The translations under genes were made by a program, and so were the position numbers. Below, in pieces: positions 37,422 to 49,500 of a stretch of 64,000 nucleotides of DNA (position 1 is its first letter; the number at the start of each line of letters is the position of its first letter). The notes under the pieces were generated by a model, which made no database searches, was not told the DNA's origin, and was given only the letters and a program-made list of their open reading frames with translations. Source of the DNA: Spirodela intermedia (lineage: Eukaryota; Streptophyta; Magnoliopsida; Alismatales; Araceae); the NCBI GenBank assembly GCA_902729315.2, contig LR746271.1:2564001-2628000 (forward strand), read 5' to 3'.

Positions 37422-37571
37422 AGCACAATGTCGTCAAAGGCTATATAAGGCGAAATGGAGAGACTGAGTCTATATAGATGGGAATGAGCACAATGTCGTC
37501 AAAGGCTACTTGGTTTTAGTTTGTTTTGGGTTGATTCTAATACAGTAAGACTGAGTCTATATAGATGGGAA
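37422..37571. repeat. Two interleaved direct repeats (A-B-A-B) 3' of PIMT
   Basis: Repeat A (22 bp, AGCACAATGTCGTCAAAGGC...) occurs at 37422-37443 and 37487-37508. Repeat B (24 bp, AGACTGAGTCTATATAGATG...) occurs at 37461-37484 and 37548-37571. All copies are exact. The spacings of 65 and 87 bp show an imperfect tandem duplication with an internal 22-bp difference. Confidence 0.9.
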
Positions 37572-38397
37572 GGTTTGAGTCAATAAGATGGATTATATTT
37601 TAGCAAAGCTGAAAATTATGTACGCAGCAATAAAGAGCCTCACTGAGTGATGAAAGTGAGAAATTCGAAGGGATAGTCAAACTTGGCCTTTCAGAATCGG
37701 TTATAATGTGTCAAATTTGTATGGATTGAATAATAACTTTTAGTGGGTATGATATCCATGTTCTAAACTATGTTAAAAAATAATTCTGTGATTTATATTT
37801 TTTATTTATAAAATTACTTCAAAAGGAATGTGGGGACCAAACGGCAAACTCCTCAGATGGTCTAAGTGATCATCCCAGATCATGAAGACAAATAAAAATG
37901 AAATAAAGTCTGAGAAAAACAGTTGAATAGCTGTTTGAAAAGCCCCCCTATTTGTTTTTGAGTGAGAGAGGGAAGAGAGATGGGGTCTGTGTTCTAACAA
38001 TCCCTCTGAAACCCACAAGCATACGACCTTTCTACTAATTTGAGAACTTCGCTGGAACCCAAAATCAGAAAATCCACCATCTTACTAGTATAAAAAAGAT
38101 GAATAATCATTAAGTATGGTCATTAGTAGATAACATGAAGCATGGAGATGAAATCTAAGCAGGAACCGACCGCATACATCTTTCAAGCTTGTGCAACATT
38201 GTTTTCACATTGCTTCAACATACGACCATGATTCAGTATTCGGATGCTGAGCTTCATCTCCTCCTCTCAGGTACACGATTCAGGAGCCACATACATCTTA
38301 GACAGGCCAAGAGACTATCTTACGGCCAAGAAAGTTCTAGCATATTATTACCATATTAGGGGATCAGCCTTCAGAGATCTTCCCTCATTTCATTGCT
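37572..38397. other. Intergenic, nothing recognised
   Basis: Mostly AT-rich. The longest frame is 70 codons (37806-38018, minus) and is not family-like. Confidence 0.4.
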
Positions 38398-38919
38398 TCA
38401 TTCGTTCTTCCCCTGCACAGCCTCAGCAACCACGTAACTCTTCTTGGGCTCCACCTGAAACCACTGACTCTCAGACCTGCCCGCCCTGCCGCCACATGGA
38501 CCCGTGGAGACAGTGCCGTCCGGGTTGGCCTCCAAGCACACTGACTGCCCATCGGGCAGCCAGGTCAGAAGGCCTGGCTCCTCCTCGGGCAGCAGGTGCC
38601 AGCTGGAGTCCTCTTCAGTGCAGACTATCCCAAGCTTCGCCGGCTTGCCGGACCCTGCGGACTGCAGACAGAAGTAGGTTCCCCTCACTGTCAAGAACCT
38701 CTGAGGCGTGTAGCCCCAAGCATCTGATTTGTCGCAGGAGCCCAGCATCAGCGGGGCATCCCGAGAGCCCCTGAGAACGCAGGAGTTTGTTGGCGGATGG
38801 GAGATCACAAAACGTTGGCGGTGAGCGGAGGCCCACTGCACGGAACCTGGCATGCGCGGAGAAGCCGTCAGGGGGATGAAGTTGTACGTAAACAAGGGAA
38901 ACGGGTTTAACACGGGCAT
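38398..38919 (-). pseudogene. C-terminal (ricin-B-like) domain of a plant GH5 glycosyl hydrolase, orphan fragment
   Basis: A frame of 173 codons on the minus strand contains FVISHPPTNSCVLRG, LMLGSCDKSDAWGYTPQ, LTVRGTYFCLQSAGSGKPAK, LGIVCTEEDSSWHLL and DGQSVCLEANPDG, and ends near SQWFQVEPKKS. This series of Cys and Trp motifs matches the beta-trefoil-like C-terminal part of plant cellulase-family (GH5) proteins as I remember them. The catalytic domain, expected at higher coordinates on this strand, was not found between 38.9 and 40.3 kb or beyond. It is therefore most likely a displaced or truncated copy. The frame itself is intact and well conserved, which suggests recent origin or retained function. 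A missed upstream exon set is the main alternative. Confidence 0.62.
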
Positions 38920-40260
38920 TCCAACAGAGGCAGAATCAGGTACCCTAAGGCATCTAATTCAACAGTTTTTAGGTTGGTGGTGTGAAGATCACCGATCTCT
39001 AAACAAGGAGAGTTGGGGACTGCGAAGCATTCACCAAACATCTTTCAAATCAGTTTAATGATCACCGACTCTGTGAAGGAGAGTTGCGCTCTCTGAAGCA
39101 TTTCAGCCAACATCTTTGCGGCGAGTTTACAGATCAATGATCCCCGTTTTGGGCACTCTCGAGGCATTTCATCAAACACCCTCGGTTCTCCTTCGATCAT
39201 GTTTCAGATTATTTGGGAATTTCGACGAACATCTCTTCGATTAATTTAGTGATCAGTGGTGCCTGTTAAACAGTTCACCAGAAAGAGGCATTTCGACAAA
39301 CAGGTTGCAGGATAGCATGACGATTACTACTCCCCTTGGGCGAGGGGAAACCCTAACCAGCATTGAATAAGCTAGAGTACGACGGATGAATCGGCAAGTA
39401 CAAAACCAGAGGTCAGTCGATCTGATAAGGGAATTAAAAAGTGAGGCTGTCCGCTGGAGAAACCCTCGGAAGCACTGAGCCGACAAGATTCCGATGGAAC
39501 ACCATTGTGAACGGCCACGAGGAAAAGCGGAGACCACAGGATCGAGAAGATTGAGAAATTAGAATCAGAATCGAAACTGAGTACCGTTTTGGGCAGTATC
39601 ATCGCTTACTTTCTTGCTCCGTGGGGGGATCTTGCGGGGTAATGGGGAAGGCCAAGGAGACAGGCTTCTGGAAGAGAAGTTCAGAGCAGAGGACCGCCAG
39701 GGGCGGCAGGAGCGCCAGCCTCAACATCGGAGCTATCCGGAGAAGTCACAAGACCTTCCAGTGAGCGGCGGTGGAATAGCTCTGGTTCCCAATGATGTGG
39801 CCGCTTCCCAGGTGGGGGGTGTGATCATTTAGGAAAACGTGGCGGAGAAGTTTATCTTTGCCGTTACGGATAAGCCCCTTCGGGGGATGGCGACGAATCC
39901 ATGGCGGCATTCAGACGTCTCTTCCCAAACCCTGTCTAGCGGTTATCAACGTCACAGTCACAGCCCTGAAAATGGTCCAGTCTCAAAATTAGAACCACAG
40001 AGACACCCGTCATAGCGTGAAGGTCCTCATCGACGCCATCTCTCTGCTCACCGCGAACCACACGGGGTAGCTGCTAGTCCGGGACTCATGAACTTTGGGG
40101 GCTTGAGAACTAGCTCCTGAATTCACCAGATTAGGAATCCTGAAGCTTTGAAGACTGAAGCGATCCTTCGATCTATGAGGATAAAAAAAATACTCTTTTG
40201 AATCTACAAGAGGGAGTGCTTGAATTCTTAAGCCAAGAGTCATCTCGAAAGGAGAAAATT
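38920..40260. other. Gene-free region upstream of the GH5 fragment
   Basis: Moderate GC. Scattered frames reach 94 codons on the minus strand and 72 on the plus strand. None encodes a GH5 catalytic domain or any other family I recognise. Confidence 0.4.
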
Positions 40261-43200
40261 TGTACTAAAGAAGATAATGTTAGGGTTACAATGTGGTGGT
40301 CTTCAATGAGTCGAAAATGAACTGGGTGGCCCTTAAATATAGGATTAGTTTAAGAATCAAATTCAAAAACATCTTGAAAATAGGATAATTATTGAAATTA
40401 AGGCTAAAGCATGTTATCCACGTTGCTCTAGTTTGGGTTAATCTGATTTTGGGCCTTTTTGGGTCTTCTCATTGCTATGTATCACACTTGACATTTCTGG
40501 AATGGCTAGTCCGCCGGTTTTGGGCTTTCATTGGCTTTGTGCATGTTGTTCTACATCACAAGCAAAGTCTTCATAGAAGTTTTGTTTCAAGCCCTTTTTA
40601 TGTTAATATTCCAAAATCAAAATATTTCTCACTTGTTTCAATAATTTTGAGTCATGCAAACTAAAATTCATTTAGTGAGTTCTTAATTTATCATTATTAA
40701 GTTTTGCATCACATATATCATTTTGTGAATAGTTAATTACAAAGTAATTTTTTTTTTTTGATGAGATGATTATCAAATAACGTCATAATAGTGTTTTCCT
40801 CCTAACTAATTTAATTTCAAATTTTTTCTTTCAGTGTGCCTTGAATTCCCTTGATTATTAGATGTCTTCCTCATTAAATGCTTGTTTAAGTAAAAGGTTT
40901 TGGTGCATACACTCAAATCATGCTTAGAATACTCTAAACCCCTTGTTAACTGGAAAAACTTATGGATCATTTTAAATCTAGAATTCTTTTAAGCTACAGT
41001 GATGTAACATAGGATTCATTGTGAAATACTTCATTGACTTATCAATGATGCCCTTTCCTAAAATTCTTACTTTATGGGATCCACATTTATCTAGATATCA
41101 CTAAAAGATGGGAATGAAAATCAATTTTGGGAAGAATTTTAAAATAAGGATTTCCCTAGACAGAGGTTTGTTGTGATAAAAACATTTTTTTCATTAAAAT
41201 TTCCTTCTTTTTTTTTTCAGAATCTCATGTTACACATCTACTTTTTATCTCTTTATTTGATTATATTGGGATCTAAAACCAGGGTTTCCTCAGAGAAATA
41301 TAATTATATATTTTAAGAACATCTACTTTCAAAGTCCCTACTCTTGTTTTGAAATTCTTTTCATCTAGGTATCTTATGGGGGAGCATCTTGAAGTTTCAT
41401 GCATTTAGATTTCACAATTTTGTGAACATTTCATATTGATCCAGCCTCAAAACATTTGGAGATTATGCATTATTATTATGTGTTCTTGACCTTCGTCTAA
41501 AAAAGTTTCATTAGATCACATCTGAAAATTCATCATCTTTTTCTAAAGGCACATAGTTTTCCCTTGTTTCCTTGTTCATATATTAATATTCAGCAATGCC
41601 ATGTCATCTTAGCTCTCCACCAATTGGGCATTTGGACGGTTGAAGAAGACCCTTGGGCAGTCATTTTTTGTAGATGAAGATTACCCTTTTAAGGGATACA
41701 AGAGTGCCATGGAGGATTTATAAAATAGATATCTCTATCACTCTCTCATTACCACAAGTTGGGTTACTCCTGAAGGCATGAAGATTGGATCGACGAAATT
41801 GGTGTGGATGTGCCCACTGAAAAATGAGAGGGGTTATAGATGAGAAAGGTTGAACGGATGCACTTGACTTCAATGAAATGAAATCACTAGGTTTAAAATG
41901 AGCCAAGTTAAGAATCTTTTAAAAAAAGACCTATTTGATGTTATCATATTAGAGCTAATCCTTTGCTGTGTGCATACTTCTCCCCCAATCTTTGAGTTAG
42001 TTAACATTATGTTACATTTGATAATATTAAATGTTGAACATTGAAAAGGCATCCCCATTTCACTTCTATGTGGCACTCAAGGTTCTTAGCATGATGCACC
42101 TTTTACATATTGAAAAATCAAATCAAGTAGTCATTGTTAAAATATTAATAAATGCTTGTGTAGAGTGATTGCTATCATAGTTTTGTTAATATCTAGGGCT
42201 CGAGTTCAAATCATTACATTCCAAGAAAAATCTGAGGCAAACTCTTTAGTAAAAACACATTTTTATCTCAGTGAAAAAATAAAATCTTTTACATTGGATA
42301 TAATCTTAAGAATTTTACAAAATTTATGTTATTTATATTTTACAACTTTGCATCAGCAAACTACTTGAGCTACCAATAAATCCAAGAGAGAATATTTCCA
42401 AAATGATGAATAGATTATGTAGATTTGTATTACAGATGGGTATGACTTATATTAGGCAATGAAGTGATATTGCATTCAGTAGATCTAGTTTTTCCTTATG
42501 CAAAAAATTCTTATTTCATTAGGAATTTGTATAAAGGGGAAAGACTTCATAAATATTTCACATATAGAGCCTTGAGGCAGATGCATTTAAATAGTTAAAT
42601 CTATGATTTAACGACAAGAGTCAATATAAATTACTGAAATAAAATAAAGAGCTTTTGTAGAAGTCATCACTTATAGTTGCCACTTTTCTTTGTTGATGTC
42701 AAATACAAGCACAAAAATGTAGTATAAATTTTCACCACCCTTCTCACACACTAAGTCTTGACCTCATTTCCTTAAAGGAAACTCCAAATTTATTTATTTA
42801 TTTTTTCATTCACTTACTAATTCCCAGTGGCCTATGAAAAGATAGAAGAAAGACTTTCTAATTTGAGCATGCCTTCAAGGGATTTCTAGGAATATTACTA
42901 ATATGGTGCATAACATACTAGTAGTATCAATAATTCAAAAAACCCTATAAGATCTCCAAAGTTTAGTGGAATAATTTTAAAATTTGGTGATAAAAGTGGA
43001 TGAAGAAAAATGGAAAATCAAGCTTTATAGATTAGATAAAGCTTGGAAAGTAAAAATAAAATAAAATACCATTCCAATTATCCTCTACCACTGCCTCCTG
43101 ACCATTCCCCAACCTAAGTATAGATTGATCTATGATTCTAACATATGAGGTGCCGATGGGCCAAGTTATGTTAAAAGTTCCTAAAAAATTGAACGAAATT

Positions 43201-43584
43201 TCTAAAGTTGGACATAAGAAGGGTATATATGTTATGAGCAACTTGATCTAGAAAACCTAGGGTGACCAGGAGGTCGCCGCACCAAACCTCTTGATCTGTC
43301 ACTGCCGTTAAGTCCCTCAGCCATGTGCCACCATGCTAAAATTCTAAAATGTGAGGGTTCTTTCTGAATGAGGCATGAAACTTGGAGACGTGAATGGGGA
43401 TCGCTGAACTGGCCCTGTCCGGCCCAATTTTCTGAAGGAAACTATATGAAACAGAGCACGCTCCCTCCGCCTGCCCGCCGTTCTTTGGCTGACCCTGCTC
43501 TCTCTTTCTCTCTCTGTGTGCTGTACTTTGGGTTTGACGAGCTAGTTGGCGGACCTTCGTCTGGGAGTCTTCCTGGACTGCACG
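40261..43584. other. AT-rich gene-free region ending in the ESF2 upstream region
   Basis: No frame above 97 codons and no family resemblance. The last 300 bp become more GC-rich and pyrimidine-rich and probably contain the promoter and leader of the plus-strand ESF2 gene. Confidence 0.4.
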
Positions 43585-46500
43585 ATGTCAGGTTGACGGA
43601 TTTCGATGTTTCTCCGGATTTTCGGAACATCTCATTTTCTTTTCTGCTTTCCTGCTTGTGAGCGTATGATAACTCGATATCCTTGCCTGACCAGAGGAAG
43701 AAGGAAGCGAGGAGGAGCGAGAGTTGTTCAACGGAGCCGTCGATGGTGAGCGGGACGAAAAAGGTGGAAATGAAGTCGAAACCAAAGACAAGGTGGAGGA
43801 AACGAAGAAAGAAAATGGAAGGAAGAAGAAGAAAAGCAATATTGTGTCTGTTGAAGACGGCAGCAAGAGAGGGGTATGTTATCTTAGCCGCATCCCGCCT
43901 AACATGGACCCCGCCAGTCTCCGACACATGCTCTCCCAGTACGGTGAAATTGATCGTATCTATCTCGTCCCTTCTGGTAATGCACGACCATAACCATCAT
44001 ATTTTCCCAGATTTTGCTAGCAGAGATGGCGTATGAATGAGTAAATATCCTATGGTCTTACTCTTTTTTGGGCCTGGGCAGATACCTCGGCAGCTCAGGG
44101 CCGAAGGAAAAGGTCGGGTGGTCCCAGAGGTCAAGCATTCTCTGAAGGGTACAGCATAGAAGCAAAGTGCTTGATGATATGACTTTCATACACTTTATCC
44201 ACTTTAGTTTATGGGATCTCTGTGATTATTGAAACTTCGTAGGTGGGTTGAATTTGCGAAGAAAGGTGTTGCGAAGAGGGTTGCAAATATGCTCAACGGA
44301 GAACAGATGGGTATGTATATTTTAAGCCTTATGAACTACCTGGTGATGGCTCACTAATTCTTTTTTCGTTTTATGAAGCATTGTATGGGGCTGTAATCAA
44401 TCTTAAAACTGTTAGCGTTTATTTAACGTTTGGTTGCCCTTAAGATACCTGTTAAATTGGATTTTGTGGTTTTGTCTTCTACCTGGATTGCAGCGCCTCT
44501 AACTTTGTGAAAAGCTCTTCTTATCACTGGCTTGGTGTTTGATATAACACGTATCTTAAGGACACAAATTAGTCCTGAGAGTAACTAACTAGGTATTTAG
44601 GGGACATTTCTCCAAAATGATAATGGAATTTGGATGTAACAGACGTTCTCTTGAGTTTTCATCATAAATTTTGAAAATTCAACCGTTTTAATGAACAAGA
44701 AGGTTTGGTTGAGTCATCAAGCAACATGAAATAGTTTTGTGTTACTGATGTTTTTCGAGGTTCTTGGCGTTTTTCATAGCAGTAGTCCGTAGTTGTCTTC
44801 TACTTGGGAAGGTGGCAGCAACCTCTTTTGATTGCCTAGATAATACAATTAAATTTCAGGCTTGCCATGCTAGTTGGGCTTGAATATTGGATGACCCATG
44901 ACTTTATAACAGCAAGGTCACCCCATAACACATCAGAGATTATAATTTCTGAAGCTTCAAGAAAGTTATCAGCTGTAGTATCCTTAATGACTATGTGGAT
45001 AAATTTTTAAGTAAGATTCAAACATTTATTTAGAATGACCTTTGTGTAAAATGCTTCAAGTTCAAGAAATAACGTTTTCTAGAAGGGCAACACACGAAAT
45101 TTCTGTGGACCAAAATTGGCATCTCAATGTGGAATGCTCCTTAAGATAACCACCTAGATGTGAGAGACTCTGGGGTGTCTGCTATGCTTGTCTTGGAGAT
45201 CATGTGTTGGATGGTAATTCTTGAGGCAACACATTGGGCAGGGGTTGTGGGAAAGAAATAAGCATTATAAAAGAATCCAGGAACGTAGTCATCATTTTTA
45301 TTAGAATTGAGGGGGGGAGGTGACTTTCCAGTGTATTATAACCATGGCACCCAGAGTTTTCTGATTTCTATCTTTTCGGGAATTAGTGTTGCCCTACTGA
45401 TATGAAGGCTGGAAGGGAGAAATGTGATAACCTGAGTATTTAGTTAAGCGACCAAGTTGGACTGACTAACTTGATTAGTGTACTGTATATGCCCAAATTC
45501 AGCTGATCCTAGAGAGCGCAACTAATTTTCAAGTTGATCACCCCCTATCTTACTATGTTCTCTCCAGTTCTTGTGCTGCCAAAGAGGAAGAATGTCAAAA
45601 TGCAGGATGATGACAGATGATTGAAGTAGAAAACGAGGAAAGGAAAACTGGAAGATGGGCTAGAAGAAGGGAAGGAAAAATACGGTAAGCAACTCATTAG
45701 AGCTGCCGCCAAATGCTGTTGACCTTTTAAGTGGTGCCACTGACCCTGCACATACGGAAGAAAGAAGAAAAGGGATCATGTGCTCACTGCTTTGGAGGGG
45801 ACATTAAGTTGAATGTTTGTGTGACATCTTATGCCATATTCATGTACATGTTTAATAAAACTCTAGGACTGCCGTTCTTCTAGTTTTACATTTTATAGAC
45901 AAATGTGGTGCTTTCACCGCCATAAAAGAAAAATAAGATGGTAATCTGTTTTCATTATTTTGGAATTATTAGTTTATGATGATTATGCTGGAAGTCTCTC
46001 ATGAAGAACTGCCTGAGGGAAGCCATTTTCAATCTCAACTACCCTTTGCAATGGAAAGATGACATGAGAGCATCGTCCCTTTATTAGCTGTGTGATTCGA
46101 AGTAATCCCATCCACTTGAAGGTCTTGGATCACAAAAATTTACCTAATCGGATATGAAGAATCTTTGGGTGAAATTTTAGATCATCGTTGTTGCTGCTAT
46201 CTTATTAGTTTTCCTGTATTGGATATATCATAGTTTATAATTCTTCATGTATTCTTTGTCTAATTTTGGATCCCTTTATTACAAGAAAATAAATAGCAGT
46301 GTCTTTGTTGAATACCTATGGACAATAAGTCTTGTATTATTATTTTCTCTGTCCATAATTTTTTGAGGCGGGTGTTTTAGTGGTTCTGTTGTTTAGATTT
46401 TTCTTCTGGTCATTTTGGTTGTCAAATATCTTTTGGTGTTTTCTTGTTTTTAATCTCGTTGTCATAATTTTCAAGATGTTGCTGAGGGAAGTCCTTTGTG

Positions 46501-49500
46501 TGAAGGTGGTATGGATGCCCAAGGCATCTATGCCACCTTGTTGAGTATTGATGCGACCTAACACAATTTATTTAAGGTAGGAGGGGAAAGAGTCGAAGTC
46601 ATAAGCATAAGGACGGTTTTAACAAATGTCCAGGGGGACTGGCAACAGAAATAGGGTTCTCGATGGAGGGAAAGGGTATGGAGCCTTTTGATGTTAAGGG
46701 GAGAGAGGGAGCGTCTTGAAAGCTTGTGGACAGCTTGGGGTTCCGACGGAACTCTGATTTATCCTTCTTTGTATTTCCGTTCCTTGGCTACTGTTCAATC
46801 ATGTTTTTTATGCTAGTTTCCTTCACTACTATCCGGGATTGGCCTAGGTTTTCACCTGGGCCACCCTGTGGTCTTGTACATATTTCAGGCTGCTTGGGTA
46901 GACTTGGTTAAGGCTTCCAACTCCATGCCAAGGATCAATGTTTGTTATTCAATCGTGTTTGAAATAAAACTGAATAGTGTAATTCATGTTATATGGTCAT
47001 ATCATATGATCAAGCAATGGATAGTGTTTGCACAATTGATGTGGGACAATCAGACTGTACTATTAAATAAGTTGAAGTCTTATGTAACTAATCGTATGAA
47101 ATATTATTATTCTAAAACTGCGACCATAAAGTGAGTTAAAAATCTTCTCATACATTTTTTCACGATTTTTAGTAAGTTTTTATCAACGTAACTTATGTAT
47201 TATAATTTGAAAATTAAATAAGCATATTTTAAATTAAGATATTCTTGAAATATTATTTTAAATGAAAGGTAAAATTATTATTTAAATAACTTGGCTGGAC
47301 AATTTTTACTTGCTGATGGTGATTATTTAATTTAAACATTTATTTTATGACACTAATATTTTGCAGACATAACACTTTCACCTAGGAAACCTTTGTTCTT
47401 CACCCTTTACAGGACCTAGGTTTGACTTCTATTACAATGTTTATGCTGGTGAACTTTTTAAGGTCTCCTGTGTGCCAGATGTCCGTGGCTATAGGCGTAT
47501 TGATGATGGGCAAGATGCCATTTCCTAGTATGAGATTTCAGCTGTGACCAGTGAATGAGTATTTTAGATTCCTAGTTAAAGCCGTCATTGTTAGCAAAAC
47601 TATCATGTTAAAGCAGCTACTTGTTTTTGTTTTCTTTTACTGCTTGCGGGTTATTCCCTGCAAAGTGTTCGTGCCGAATTTCCATAGGCAATTGTCTAGA
47701 AATCGGATTTCCTGCCTTGTGCAAGTCATGGACAAAATTTAAAATGCAATTCAGATTGGATTTCAATGCAATTCAGATTGGATTTTTTGGATTATACTTT
47801 TATTGCAGTTTGATGAAATTTTTCATTAAATTAAAATCGTGTCCATATCATGAATTCCTGGTGAATCTTATTTTGAGTTTTTCTGTTGTTGATGTGGAGC
47901 ATATTCCTAGCTGTAGTTCTTGATGTTTATTTAACTGAAATGGAAGAATTACATGTTTCTCCCCATGGTTTCCAAAATAGAGCAAAAGATGGAACAAGAA
48001 TTCTAGATAAAGAAGAGAACGTTCTGCAAGACGTGTTTCAGGTTTCATCGTGTATAGTTTATTTAGTTCTTTGTATTTTTCACATTTATACCGTTGCTTA
48101 ACTGCATTTTGATACCGCATTTATATAATTATGTTGTATTCGTAATCTCTTTTCTTTTCTTCAGAGATTGTCCATGGCTAATGCTTGGCTCTTTGTGATT
48201 GCCCATTATGGTTTTTTTCTTCGTACCTAGTATCCAACTGATACTTATTTTGTTTTTAGGTGGAAGGAGGAGGTCATCCTTCTACTACGACATATGGAAC
48301 ATTAAATATCTGAGCAAATTCAAATGGGATGATTTGACTGAGGAAATTGGTAAGTTTTATTTAGATTATTTGGTTGTTAGCTTGATGCTCCTTTAAACAG
48401 GTTTCTGATAAGATCCCAGATCAAGAACTACGAATAATTCGTAATAGATGAAAAAACAGTCTCTAGAACAGAAATAACAAAGATAAGAGCAGTAGAAGAA
48501 CCCAGAACAGATGTAGAGTCGCATAAAACCCTCCAACCCTTCTCGTAGATCCACGAGATACTAACAGTGATTTTTCCTCCCCTTCCTTCCTGCTCTGTCA
48601 GTCCTTATATCCTCTCCTTTCTCTCTCTCATTTAGGCAGTTAGTCTCCTGCCATAGCTGCTCTTGCCATAACCGATCCTTGCCATGACTGCTCCATGCCA
48701 TAACTGCTCCTTGCCATACTGCTCCTTGCCATCACTGCACCTTCCCTCAATCATGCTGACTGTTATTGACTTATTGGGCTTTGGGCCTTCTTCCTTCCAG
48801 CATATGTGTGTGGAACCTTATCAGTTTCTGTCTGAGTAAAGTTTCATATCTGCAGCTTATAAGAATGCTAGTAGGGAGCAAAAGTTAGCTCTAGAGATAT
48901 CTGCTGCCAAGAAGGAGCGCAACTATACCCTTTCAAAGTTTGCACAGGCTCGTGCTATAAATGCTATTGAAGAACGTCTAAACAAGGTTCTTAACACCCG
49001 ACCTTTTTCTTCTTCTTCCAACATGATTCTTTTGCTTAAATTTTTTACTTAAATTGATCTGATATTTAATTCTTGAAAAATGTTGCTGCGTTGTACGTAG
49101 ATAAACATGAAATGTTTTCCAAATATCAACATGGAAGGATTTATCATATTTCTTCAGTGTTACATCTTATCAAGTCTTAGTTTAAGCTGTTATTATTCTT
49201 ATTGGTGGGATTCTTGAAATGTTCAATTTTCAAGGAAAAACACTGACTCTGCTGCACCAGCTACTTGGAATGTTACATGAATGGTCATCCTTCGGTCTGG
49301 AGGTGTGATGACGGTTAATTGTATTCTTGATTTGGAAACTATGAAAGTGATAGGCGAAATATTTTGATAGAGTTTTAAGAAAATAATCTTATGTTATAAG
49401 AAGATAAAAGTCCTTGAATGAGGAATTTTGTCAAATATCTAATATGCTCGATGCTTGGAAGGTAATTAAATTAAATATTGAAAAATTGCTGTGTCATCGA

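Noticed and set aside
45545-45751. 68-codon minus-strand frame in ESF2 intron 4
   Set aside because: It is low in complexity (Ser/Phe/Pro runs) and inside a long intron; no family resemblance.
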